Origin: CAISIP01 sp031367285
Lineage (GTDB): Bacteria > Pseudomonadota > Gammaproteobacteria > Burkholderiales > Burkholderiaceae_C
Length of the DNA stretch: 38,156 nt
Direction: 5' to 3'
NCBI GenBank assembly: GCA_031367285.1
Contig: JANLPN010000502.1
Coordinates: 1 to 38,156 of the forward strand
Part shown: positions 1 through 7,202 of the stretch, piece by piece
Position numbering within the stretch: position 1 is the stretch's first letter
Layout: every line of letters starts with the position of its first letter
The notes under the pieces: generated by a model
Database searches by the model: none
What the model was told of the DNA's origin: nothing
The model's input: the letters and a program-made list of their open reading frames with translations, nothing else
Made by a program: the position numbers and the translations under genes

Positions 1-690
1 ATCCAGCCGCAGCTGGCGCTCGCAACCGATCAGGTGATCTTCCATCAGGCGCTCGGCTACTGCGTAGTCGCCGGCTTCGATGGCGTCCAGGATTTCCAGG
101 TGCTCGTGCACCGAGCAGGTATTGGTGCCGGGCACGTCGTACAACGCCGTCATGAGCGAGGTCTGCGAGACCACGCGCTTCAGGTGCTGGTTGAGCGCCG
201 CGTTGCCGGTGGCCGCGGCCAGGTCGAGATGGAACTTGCCGGCCAGGCGGATGTAGCGGCCGTTGTCGCCGACGCGGTTGGCCTCGCGCTCTTCGGCCAC
301 CTGCAGGCGCACGTCGTTCAACCAGAGCTGCTTGCTGCTTTTGGCGAGTGTGCGTACCACGCCCGCTTCCAGAATGCGCCGCAGGCTGTAGGTGTCGCGC
401 GTGAGATCCACCGAAGGCCGCGCTACGAACGCGCCGCGGTTGGGAATCAGGTCCACCAACTGCTCCGTAGCCAGCCGGTCCAGTACCTTGCGGATCACGC
501 CGCGCGTGGTGCTGTAGATGCGGCACAGGTCGATCTCGGGCAGCTTGGTGCCGGGTTTGATGCGGTGCTCGTAGATCGCAAGCTCGATCTGCTTCTGGAT
601 ACGCGTTTCGTCGCTTTCGTCCCGTGCATGCACCTCTGTGGCCGGGCCTTCGGCGGCTTGATCCTGGGACTTGCTGGGGTTGAGAGTCAT
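1..690 (-). CDS. GntR family transcriptional regulator, FCD (FadR-type) subfamily, C-terminus cut by window edge
   Basis: The minus-strand frame is open from the ATG at 690 to the first base of the window (230 codons, no stop), so the C-terminus is missing, probably by only a few residues to a few tens. Residues about 30-95 form a winged helix-turn-helix with typical GntR wording (IYEHRIKPGTKLPE, STTRGVIRKVLDRLATEQLV, NRGAFVARPS). Residues about 100-230 are helical and FCD-like, with FHLDLA and VHEHLEILDAIEAGD supplying the expected Asp/His metal or ligand positions. Proteins of this kind usually repress catabolic genes and respond to organic acids. Two FadR-type palindromes lie 26-71 bp upstream of the start, which suggests autoregulation. 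No strong ribosome binding site is seen. The ligand cannot be deduced. Confidence 0.9.
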   Translation of the reverse strand, partial: MTLNPSKSQDQAAEGPATEVHARDESDETRIQKQIELAIYEHRIKPGTKLPEIDLCRIYSTTRGVIRKVLDRLATEQLVDLIPNRGAFVARPSVDLTRDTYSLRRILEAGVVRTLAKSSKQLWLNDVRLQVAEEREANRVGDNGRYIRLAGKFHLDLAAATGNAALNQHLKRVVSQTSLMTALYDVPGTNTCSVHEHLEILDAIEAGDYAVAERLMEDHLIGCERQLRLD

Positions 691-715
691 GGTTTTAGGC
701 GAAAAGTCAGTTCTA

Positions 716-729
716 TATTGTGCACAATA
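716..729. promoter_or_regulatory. 14-bp perfect palindrome, candidate FCD-GntR operator
   Basis: TATTGTGCACAATA is a perfect palindrome. Its core TTGT-GC-ACAA fits the FadR-subfamily operator pattern TNGT-N(0-3)-ACNA as I recall it. It lies 26 bp upstream of the GntR start codon at 690, a position suited to autorepression. Binding itself is inference. Confidence 0.6.
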
Positions 730-747
730 ATAAATAAAAGTAAACAC

Positions 748-761
748 TTTTGTTAACAAAA
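748..761. promoter_or_regulatory. Second 14-bp perfect palindrome of the same type
   Basis: TTTTGTTAACAAAA is a perfect palindrome whose core TTGT-TA-ACAA fits the same TNGT-N2-ACNA pattern. Its centre is 32 bp from the centre of the first site, about three helical turns, so two dimers could bind the same face of the DNA. Confidence 0.55.
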
Positions 762-771
762 TAGAAAATTT

Positions 772-812
772 ATGATCACAAAAATTGATCATGTTAGGTA
801 TACCTGTTAACA
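772..812. promoter_or_regulatory. Cluster of three further short dyads
   Basis: ATGATCA and TGATCAT form 7-bp inverted arms around a 7-bp spacer (772-792). AGGTATACCT (796-805) and TGTTAACA (805-812) are perfect palindromes. They continue the AT-rich operator-like stretch that starts at 716. No divergent gene follows within 650 bp, so their target other than the GntR gene is unclear. Confidence 0.35.
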
Positions 813-1311
813 CAACCGCAAATTGCGTGCCACGTGGCTGGTCACCCATCGCGCCACAGGGTTGTGCGCGGGTCGCCGAGAGCGAAACGATGCGGAAAAA
901 ACCCACAAGGTCTTCGATACCAGTATTTGCAAAAGTGGCCTTCAGTGCAAAGTCTTGTTCTCAATCGTGGTGCGTTGTGGCCCGCTTTGGGGCGGCGCTT
1001 GGACTTTTGAGTTGGCCGGAATAGCTGCCGGGTCAGGTTGGCGAGGCAATTGCTGGCGAAGTTGGTCGCAAGCAAAGCCGCGGGCGGGCCGCCGCCGTCG
1101 CTTCACTCCGACGGTCGCGCTGCGCGTCGACTCCCCTGCGGTGCTCGCTTTCACGGCCGCATCGCGGACCTCGCTGCGTTCGCTTTGCTCTCTGCGCTCG
1201 GACAACCGCGATGTGAATGTTGACGAAGCGCGCCGCGCGCGCGGCCCTGAACGCTCCGCTCCTCAGCGTCGAAGAGGCATGCCGTCAGCGACCCGCCCGT
1301 GGCTTTGCCGC
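813..1311. other. Gene-free stretch, probably dispersed intergenic repeat or decayed DNA
   Basis: No convincing gene lies between the operator cluster and the DUF547 remnant. Open frames exist on both strands, but their products are Arg/Ser/Ala-rich with no domain and no ribosome binding site. The part around 1130-1290 translates into Ser-Leu-Arg-rich runs (LAFTAASRTSLRSLCSLRSD) that I associate with spurious ORFs from repeated intergenic DNA in Comamonadaceae genomes. That resemblance is from memory, and no second copy is visible in this window. Confidence 0.4.
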
Positions 1312-1422
1312 CGGGTTGCGGTAAACGCCTACGGGCGCAGGGCAGGGCAGCCTATGGAGGCACAGTTCAAGGCGACGTGTATGCGCGGGTCGGCGTAGCG
1401 GAGGCGCAGCTGTTCGTGTTGG
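1312..1422 (-). pseudogene. Decayed fragment of a DUF547-domain gene
   Basis: On the minus strand the frame reads HEQLRLRYADPRIHVALNC followed by ASIGCPALRP, then a TAG stop at 1331-1329, then AFTA. This matches HEQLRPKYADPRLHAAVNC, ASIGCPALLPEAFTA of the intact DUF547 gene at 4116-4940, with the Glu codon GAG turned into TAG. By eye the DNA is similar over roughly 110 bp, then similarity stops on both sides. There is no start codon, signal peptide or N-terminal half. It covers only the conserved NCASIGCP core, so it is a remnant of a second DUF547 copy rather than a small gene. Confidence 0.75.
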
Positions 1423-1470
1423 TGCGGGCGCCGGCAGCGGTTACGATGCTGTTTTGAAATGGGGCTCGAC

Positions 1471-2130
1471 ATGCGCATCTTCCGCACACTCCTGATCCTG
1501 CTCGCCGCGCTGTGGCTCGCCGGCTGTGGCACACCCTATGCCACCGTGCCGAATGCGCAGGGTGAAGCGGTGATGCTGCTCGGTCATGACCCGACCGCGT
1601 ATTTCACCAAAGGGGAGCCGGCGCGTGGCAAGCCTGAGTTCAAGGTGAATCTTCCAAACCGCACCTACTACTTCACCAGTGCCGAGAGCAAAGCGCTTTT
1701 CATTGCGGACCCTGACCGGTACGAGCCGCAGTACGGTGGCTTTTGCTCCAGCGGCGCGGCTTTTGCCCTCAAGCTCGGCAGCGATCCGACGGCGTGGCAA
1801 ATCTACGATGGCCGGCTGTTCATTTTTGGCGATGTGCTGGGCAAGACCGCGTGGCAACTCGACCCGCGGTGGAACGTTGACCATGCCGACAGCTTATGGC
1901 CCGATATGCGTGCCAATGGCTGGCGGGGCCAGTCCCTGATGCGTTACGCGAACAAGGTTCCGCACTACAAGACCGGGGCACAGATCGTGCAGGAGTGGAA
2001 GCAGAAAGACCCCGCCATGACCTGGCCGGTGTACGACACCGGCGGCATGCTCAACAACCTATTTCTGAAACCGCCGGGCTGGCGTGCCGCAGAGGGCTTC
2101 AGCCAGCCGGCGTTGGGTTATCCGCAGTAG
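1471..2130 (+). CDS. YHS-domain-containing lipoprotein
   Basis: The product has 219 residues. It begins with a hydrophobic signal segment and a lipobox (LWLAGC, Cys19), so it should be a lipoprotein of the cell envelope. The YHS-like region covers about residues 35-110: GHDPTAYFTKGEPARGKPEF, TYYFTSAESKALF, DPDRYEPQYGGFCSSG and WQIYDGRLFIF. The YHS fold is often linked to metal binding, but the role of these secreted forms is unknown. I chose the ATG at 1471 rather than 1459 because GGGGC lies about 6 bases before it and the lipobox then has the usual length. A C-terminal part of about 90 residues (WPDMRANGW, VPHYKTGAQIVQEW) is shared in outline with the paralogue at 2172-2768, which converges on it with a 41-bp gap. 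Confidence 0.8.
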   Translation: MRIFRTLLILLAALWLAGCGTPYATVPNAQGEAVMLLGHDPTAYFTKGEPARGKPEFKVNLPNRTYYFTSAESKALFIADPDRYEPQYGGFCSSGAAFALKLGSDPTAWQIYDGRLFIFGDVLGKTAWQLDPRWNVDHADSLWPDMRANGWRGQSLMRYANKVPHYKTGAQIVQEWKQKDPAMTWPVYDTGGMLNNLFLKPPGWRAAEGFSQPALGYPQ

Positions 2131-2171
2131 GCAATCGCCATCGCGGGTCTTTGCGGCAGCGGACCGTGGTG

Positions 2172-2768
2172 TCAGAGCTTCTTGGCTTTGGCTTCGGCCA
2201 CGGCTTTGGCCAATTCCTCCCCGCTCTTGTAATGCGGCACGCGGAAAATCAGGCGTTTGGTACGCTGCCAGAAGCTGTTGTTGCCTGCGACTTCCTCATT
2301 CCAGTATTTATCAGCCAGCTGGAGGTTCCTGGGTTCGTCCAGCATCCAGGCATCGCGCGACGCGGCGCCGCCAAAAATGTACAGCTTGCCGTTGACCATG
2401 CGCCAGGTGTCGGCGTCGCCTCCCCAGGGAATACCGTAGACCAGGCCATCGGCGCAGTAGCCGCCAAACTGCGGCTGGTATTTGGTGGGCTCCTTGTCGA
2501 ACAAGGCCTTGTTTTCGGCGCTGGCAAAACGGAAGGTCACGCCCTGGTAATCGCTCTTGAACTGGGGCGACCCCTGGACGTATTTGTCCTGTGTGAAATA
2601 GGCCACCACATCGGCGCCCTTGAGCATGACCCCGGAGTCGCCGCCATCGGCAACGGCATTGACGGGCCGCAGAGTTCCGGATGGATTCTGGGCTGTTATG
2701 GCGGTACAGCCCGACAGGCCGATGACCAGCAGCCCGAGGGCCAGAAATCGTGAAAAAGCAGGGTTCAT
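2172..2768 (-). CDS. YHS-domain-containing lipoprotein, last gene of the VTT-flavoprotein operon
   Basis: The product has 198 residues with an N-terminal signal and lipobox (VIGLSGC, Cys21). The YHS-like region includes LKGADVVAYFTQDKYVQGSP, FRFASAENKALFDKEP, TKYQPQFGGYCADGL and WRMVNGKLYIFGG. The tail VPHYKSGEELAKAVAEAK resembles that of the paralogue at 1471-2130. The start is the ATG at 2768: GGAGA lies about 8 bases upstream and the ATG overlaps the ATP-grasp stop as ATGA, so translation is probably coupled. A longer frame upstream lies inside the ATP-grasp gene and is not used. The product is probably anchored in the inner or outer membrane. Function is unknown; a metal- or redox-related envelope role is only a guess from the operon. 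Confidence 0.82.
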   Translation of the reverse strand: MNPAFSRFLALGLLVIGLSGCTAITAQNPSGTLRPVNAVADGGDSGVMLKGADVVAYFTQDKYVQGSPQFKSDYQGVTFRFASAENKALFDKEPTKYQPQFGGYCADGLVYGIPWGGDADTWRMVNGKLYIFGGAASRDAWMLDEPRNLQLADKYWNEEVAGNNSFWQRTKRLIFRVPHYKSGEELAKAVAEAKAKKL

Positions 2769-4147
2769 GGTGAAGTCTCCAGTGAATAGTCGCCGATGGG
2801 AGAGAGATGCGATGCCGCCGCAATTGGTTCCGTGGTCGCGCCAAGATAAGGCGCTGGCCATCCAAAAAGCGCACTGGCACTTTCGCAGCGTTGCCGCAGA
2901 TCCTGCTTGTTTGCGCCGCCAAGGTGGATGATCGCATAACGGTAGCTGCCCAGCCATTTGAAGTCGCGTTGCATGGAGCCACGCGGCTTGGGAAATTCGA
3001 GCAGCAGCCCATCCGGGAAGGCGGCGGTGAACGCCGCGCGCTGTTCCGGCCGCGGCATGTTGACCGGCGTGCGCGGGTTGAAGATGCGGTACACAAAGCT
3101 GGACGCTGCCCCGGACACGGCCGCCACGCGCGGCAGCTGGCCCGGGTCCCGGCCCCAGGCCAGCTCCAGCGCCATGCGGTGCAGGTCAATCCCTTCGACG
3201 CGCCGGTACAGGTCGGAAAACTGGGGCGCCATGCGGGGGTTGAACTCGATCACGGTCAACTTGCCGCTCACCGGGTCGAGGAAGAACTCCATGTTGAACA
3301 TGCCGTGCGTGAACCCGATGGCGTGCAGAAAACTGCGCGCAACGTCCATCGCCTGCGTGTGCACCGCAGCCGCCAGTCCGCAGGGGTAGTCAAACCGCAT
3401 GAACGCTTCGGTCCCAGGGTACATCACGGCCTGCACAATCCCTATCTGGTGCACCGCTCCATCAAAAACATAACCGTCCATGTTGTACTGCGCGCCCCCA
3501 ACCGGTTGCTCCAGCAGCAGGCGGTGCGCCGTGCCGGCCTGTGGCAGGCGCTCTCGCGCAATCTGCTCGAACGGCTCGACCAGATGCCGTATGACCCATA
3601 GCTCCCAGCGGCTGAACCGGGTATGCGCATGCAACTGTTCCCGGCTTGACACGGTCGCGGCAAGCACTGAAAAAGCAGCCTTGACCGGCTTGACGAACTG
3701 CGGATAAGCCAGGCCTTCGGGTACCGGCTCTCCATACGCCACATCGAGTGCACTGAAGGGCAGGTTGGCGTGCGGGCAAACTTCTTCCATTACCTGCCTG
3801 GCGTGCAGCTTGTGCTGGCAGGCCAGCACCGCCTGCACCGGTGTACCCGGCCAGCCCATGCGTTCCGCCAGCAAGGCTGCGGCGAGCGCCCCAAACTGCT
3901 CATGGCTGGACACCACCGCGCCCCAGCCTGCACCCCGGGCACGCTGCTCCATACGGTCCACAAAGCGCCGCATGTTAAACCAGGCAAGGCGGGTATTGCT
4001 GGGAAAGGAAAACAGGTCAAAACCCAGGCTGTCGAAGTCAAAACCCTCGCGCCAGCGCGCGAAGCCGGCCTGGTCCCAGTCGTAATTGAACAGCACCAGC
4101 GTGCGGCCGGGTGCCTTAACGGGTGGTGTCATTGAGCGACCAGTCAT
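2765..4147 (-). CDS. ATP-grasp domain-containing protein
   Basis: The product has 460 residues and no signal peptide, so it is cytoplasmic. ATP-grasp features are visible: YPQFVKPVKAAFS (nucleotide-binding Lys region, near residue 155), RLLLEQPVGGAQYNMDGYVF (central sheet), and VIEFNPRMAPQFSDLYRRVEG near residue 310, whose E-x-N-P-R carries the Mg-binding residues. Such enzymes ligate a carboxylate to an amine or thiol through an acyl phosphate. The acceptor is unknown here. The start at 4147 overlaps the DUF547 gene by 32 bases; an internal Met at 4132 is also possible, and neither has a clear ribosome binding site, consistent with coupling. It sits between DUF547 and the YHS lipoprotein in the operon. 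It could act on a small molecule or a peptide. Confidence 0.8.
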   Translation of the reverse strand: MTGRSMTPPVKAPGRTLVLFNYDWDQAGFARWREGFDFDSLGFDLFSFPSNTRLAWFNMRRFVDRMEQRARGAGWGAVVSSHEQFGALAAALLAERMGWPGTPVQAVLACQHKLHARQVMEEVCPHANLPFSALDVAYGEPVPEGLAYPQFVKPVKAAFSVLAATVSSREQLHAHTRFSRWELWVIRHLVEPFEQIARERLPQAGTAHRLLLEQPVGGAQYNMDGYVFDGAVHQIGIVQAVMYPGTEAFMRFDYPCGLAAAVHTQAMDVARSFLHAIGFTHGMFNMEFFLDPVSGKLTVIEFNPRMAPQFSDLYRRVEGIDLHRMALELAWGRDPGQLPRVAAVSGAASSFVYRIFNPRTPVNMPRPEQRAAFTAAFPDGLLLEFPKPRGSMQRDFKWLGSYRYAIIHLGGANKQDLRQRCESASALFGWPAPYLGATTEPIAAASHLSPIGDYSLETSP

Positions 4148-4940
4148 AGTCCAGGTAGCTGATGGGCACTGTGCCGGATTTCAGCTTTTCACGGTCGGCC
4201 GGTGCGTCCGCCAACTGGTCGGCGTAACGCGCGAGCAGATCCTCGATCCGGCGAAAGCCTTTGTCGCCTTTCTCGAAATCTTCCCTGAACCACTTGAAGA
4301 TCGAGCTGATTTCGGCCTTGCCATTGACGAAGCGATTACGGGTGTGGTCGCCCATGAAACGCAGCATGCCATCGTCCAGCAGGTTGTCGAGCCGGGCTGC
4401 GGTAAATGCCTCGGGCAGCAGCGCCGGGCAACCGATGGACGCGCAGTTCACGGCGGCGTGTAGGCGCGGGTCGGCGTATTTTGGCCGCAACTGCTCGTGT
4501 TCGATCCAGTCCAGGTGGCGCTCTTCGCCCAGCAGCGTAAAGAATTTTTTCTTCCAGGCGCTTTGCAGCAGGTTACCCAAATCCTTGATGGACTTCAGGT
4601 CCGGGTATTTGGCAAGTACCAGCTCCAGCGTAAAACCGTTGTAGGCGTTGATCAGAAACGCCATCTGCTGTTCGCGCGAGAAGCCGGCAAAGCTGGCTGC
4701 GGTAACGGCAGACCATTCGGCCAGCAGCTTTTTCAGCACCGCACGTTCAGCCAGCAGGCCCCGGTAGTCCACCCGCGACTGCTTGTTGTCGGGCAGCCAG
4801 CGCACATGTTTCCTGAGCAGCGCGTCCCAGGCCGCATACCCATGGTCCGGCGCGGCGGCCGGCTGGGCGCGCGCGGAGCGCAGCACCAGGGAGGTGCCCA
4901 TACCGGCCACCGCGGTCAGGATCAAACGTCGGCGAAGCAT
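4116..4940 (-). CDS. DUF547 domain-containing exported protein
   Basis: The product has 274 residues. The N-terminus MLRRRLILTAVAGMGTSLVLRSARAQP looks like an export signal with an Arg cluster (Sec, possibly Tat) and a likely AXA-type cleavage near RAQ. The DUF547 core is clear: REQQMAFLINAYNGFTLELVL, WIEHEQLRPKYADPRLH, VNCASIGCPALLPEAF and RFVNGKAEISSIFKWFREDF. The conserved Asn-Ala-Tyr-Asn and Cys-x-Ser-x-Gly-Cys-Pro motifs are intact. The fold has been likened to transglutaminase-type Cys hydrolases, but no activity is known to me. AGAGG lies about 8 bases before the ATG, and the flavoprotein gene ends 3 bases upstream. The genomic partner (VTT-flavoprotein) suggests an envelope redox or metal function. 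A remnant of a second copy lies at 1312-1422. Confidence 0.88.
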   Translation of the reverse strand: MLRRRLILTAVAGMGTSLVLRSARAQPAAAPDHGYAAWDALLRKHVRWLPDNKQSRVDYRGLLAERAVLKKLLAEWSAVTAASFAGFSREQQMAFLINAYNGFTLELVLAKYPDLKSIKDLGNLLQSAWKKKFFTLLGEERHLDWIEHEQLRPKYADPRLHAAVNCASIGCPALLPEAFTAARLDNLLDDGMLRFMGDHTRNRFVNGKAEISSIFKWFREDFEKGDKGFRRIEDLLARYADQLADAPADREKLKSGTVPISYLDYDWSLNDTTR

Positions 4941-4943
4941 GGA

Positions 4944-7106
4944 TCAGCCTCTTTTCCAGTCATGGTACTTGCGCACCCACTCCAGCAGCCGAAGCGGTTG
5001 GTGGGCGCGTTTCCATTCCCCGGCGGCGTATTTGTTGGCCTCGGCCAGCGTGGGGTAGGTATGGATGGTGCCCAGGATCTTGTTCATGCCCAGGCCGTGT
5101 TTCATGGCCAGCACGTATTCGGCCAGCAGGTCGCCGGCGTGGATGCCGACTATGGTCACGCCCAGGATCCGGTCCTTGCCCGGCACGGTGAGTACCTTCA
5201 CAAAACCATAGGCCTCGCTGTCGGCAATGGCGCGGTCGAGGTCGTGGGTGCCGTACTTCACCACCTCGTAGTCAATACCTTGCTCTTTGGCTTCCTGTTC
5301 GTTCAGGCCCACGCGCGCCACCTCGGGGTCGATAAAGGTGGCCCAGGGAATTACCGAGTAGTCGGCCTTGAACTTCTTGAAGTCGCCAAACAGCGCATTC
5401 ACCGCCGCATACCAGGCCTGGTGGGCCGCCACGTGCGTGAACTGGTAGGGCCCGGCCACGTCGCCGGCCGCGTAGATATTGGGGTAGAGGGTTTGCAGGT
5501 ATTCGTTGGTGTCCACGGTCTTGTGTGTGGGTATGCCCAGCTCTTCCAGTCCGTAACCGGACAGGCGCGCGACACGCCCCACGGCGCAGATCAGGGCATC
5601 GAATTCAAGGTGTATTTCCCGGCCCTGGTGTTCGACGACGATGAATTTCGCGTCACCGGTCTTTTCGCAACGCAGCGCCTTGTGCGAGGTCAGCACCTTC
5701 ACACCGTCGGCCTGCAAGGCCTTGCGCGCCAGCTCCGACACCTCCTCGTCCTCGCGCAGCATGATACGCGGCGCCATCTCCACCTGCGTCACCTCCGCGC
5801 CCAGCCGCGCGAACGCCTGCGCCAGTTCGCAGCCTATGGGCCCGCCACCCAGCAGCACCATGCGCCGGGGCATCTGGTCGAGTTTGGCAAACTCGTCCCA
5901 CAGGGTGTCGCTGGTCACGTAGCCCACGGCGTCCAGGCCGGGCAGGGGTGGCACAAACGGCCGTGCACCGGCGGCGATCACGATATTGCGCGTGGTAAGC
6001 ACGCGTGTGCCACCGCTATTGAGCGTGATCTCCACGGTCCAGGGGTTGATGATTTTTGCGTGACCCAGCAACACCTCCACGCCCAGGGACGTGTAGCGTT
6101 CCACGCTGTCGTGCGGGGCGATCTCGGCAATCACGGCATGGATACGCGCCATCACCTCCCGGAAGCTGAAGCTGGTGCTGGCAGTGGCCAGGCCGTAGTT
6201 GGCCGAGTGCTGGATCTGGTGCCGCAACTTGGCGGTCTTGATCAGCGCCTTGCTCGGCACACAGCCGAAGTTCAGGCAATCGCCGCCCATCTTGTGGGCT
6301 TCCACCAGCGTTACCTTGGACTTCACGGCCGCCGCTATCAGCGCACTCACCAGGCCACCCGATCCGGCCCCGATGACGACCAGGTTGCGCTCGAAAGTCT
6401 TGGGGCGCACCGCCTTCCAGCGTGCGTACACCTTTTGCCTGCGTACCGCATCCACCACCTTCTTGGCAAGCAGCGGGAAAATCCCCAACAGCACGAATGC
6501 ACCGATCAAACCGGGCGACAGAATGGAACGCAGGGAATCGATACGTGCGATCTCGGTGCCCGCGTAGACGTAAGCCACCGTTCCGGCAAACATGCCGAGC
6601 TGGCTGACCCAGAAGAAGGTCCAGGTCTTGATACGCGTCAAACCCATCAACAGGTTCAATGCAAAAAATGGTATGGCGGGTATCAGGCGCAGCGTGAACA
6701 GGTAAAACGCGCCTTCCTTGTCTATGCCTTTGTTGACCTCGGCCAGCCGTTTGCCAAAGCGCTTTTCTATGGCTTCGCGCAGCACCGTGCGGGCCGCGAG
6801 CATGGCCAGCGTGGCCCCCAGCGTGGAGGCCAGCGAGACCACTACCGTGCCCCACACCAGCCCAAAACTGGCCCCGCAGGCCAGCGTCATGATGGCCGCG
6901 CCTGGCAGGGACAAGGCGGTAATCAGCACGTACACGGTAAAAAACGCCAGCGTCACCGCCACCGGGTTTTCCCGGTAGGTCGCGCTGAAACCAGCCTGGC
7001 TCTGCTTGATATAGGCCAGGCTGAAGTAGTGGCCCAGATCCAGCGCAAAGAAACCAATCGCGGCAACAACCAGCACCGCCAGTACCAACAGTTTTTTCAA
7101 GCTCAA
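4944..7106 (-). CDS. VTT (TVP38/DedA-like) membrane domain fused to a mercuric-reductase-like FAD oxidoreductase
   Basis: The product has 720 residues in two parts. Residues 1-215 are a membrane domain of the VTT/SNARE-associated family, with several hydrophobic helices and the typical LPGAAIMTLACGASFG and FTLRLIPAIPFFALNLLMGL. From about residue 240 follows a pyridine-nucleotide disulfide oxidoreductase: FAD-binding VVIGAGSGGLVSA, redox-active Cys277 and Cys282 in GGDCLNFGCVPSK, NAD(P)-binding VLLGGGPIGCELA, the second FAD motif YAAGDVAG, and the C-terminal IHTYPTLAEANK with the expected His. It lacks an N-terminal heavy-metal-binding domain and a C-terminal Cys pair, so true Hg reduction is unlikely. 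It probably moves electrons from NAD(P)H to an envelope or quinone acceptor. The start is TTG at 7106, with AGGA about 7 bases upstream; no good ATG precedes the first helix. It is the first gene of a four-gene operon. Confidence 0.9.
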   Translation of the reverse strand: MSLKKLLVLAVLVVAAIGFFALDLGHYFSLAYIKQSQAGFSATYRENPVAVTLAFFTVYVLITALSLPGAAIMTLACGASFGLVWGTVVVSLASTLGATLAMLAARTVLREAIEKRFGKRLAEVNKGIDKEGAFYLFTLRLIPAIPFFALNLLMGLTRIKTWTFFWVSQLGMFAGTVAYVYAGTEIARIDSLRSILSPGLIGAFVLLGIFPLLAKKVVDAVRRQKVYARWKAVRPKTFERNLVVIGAGSGGLVSALIAAAVKSKVTLVEAHKMGGDCLNFGCVPSKALIKTAKLRHQIQHSANYGLATASTSFSFREVMARIHAVIAEIAPHDSVERYTSLGVEVLLGHAKIINPWTVEITLNSGGTRVLTTRNIVIAAGARPFVPPLPGLDAVGYVTSDTLWDEFAKLDQMPRRMVLLGGGPIGCELAQAFARLGAEVTQVEMAPRIMLREDEEVSELARKALQADGVKVLTSHKALRCEKTGDAKFIVVEHQGREIHLEFDALICAVGRVARLSGYGLEELGIPTHKTVDTNEYLQTLYPNIYAAGDVAGPYQFTHVAAHQAWYAAVNALFGDFKKFKADYSVIPWATFIDPEVARVGLNEQEAKEQGIDYEVVKYGTHDLDRAIADSEAYGFVKVLTVPGKDRILGVTIVGIHAGDLLAEYVLAMKHGLGMNKILGTIHTYPTLAEANKYAAGEWKRAHQPLRLLEWVRKYHDWKRG

Positions 7107-7202
7107 AGGCGAGTCCTGTTCCGGATGTATTGTTGTTATGTACGCAACGGAGTGGGTTCTGGATGCAGTGTCGCGGGCGTGGCCGGATTCTTACATCTTT
7201 GT

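Noticed and set aside
34..756. 240-codon plus-strand frame at the window start
   Set aside because: Antisense to the FCD regulator, which has a full winged helix and FCD motifs.
823..1398. 191-codon plus-strand frame in the gap before the YHS lipoprotein
   Set aside because: Arg/Ser-rich translation with no domain, no ribosome binding site, and its 3' part is antisense to the DUF547 remnant.
4944..7106. Mercury resistance (merA)
   Set aside because: No N-terminal metal-binding domain, no C-terminal Cys pair and no merR/T/P genes; only the flavin disulfide core is shared.
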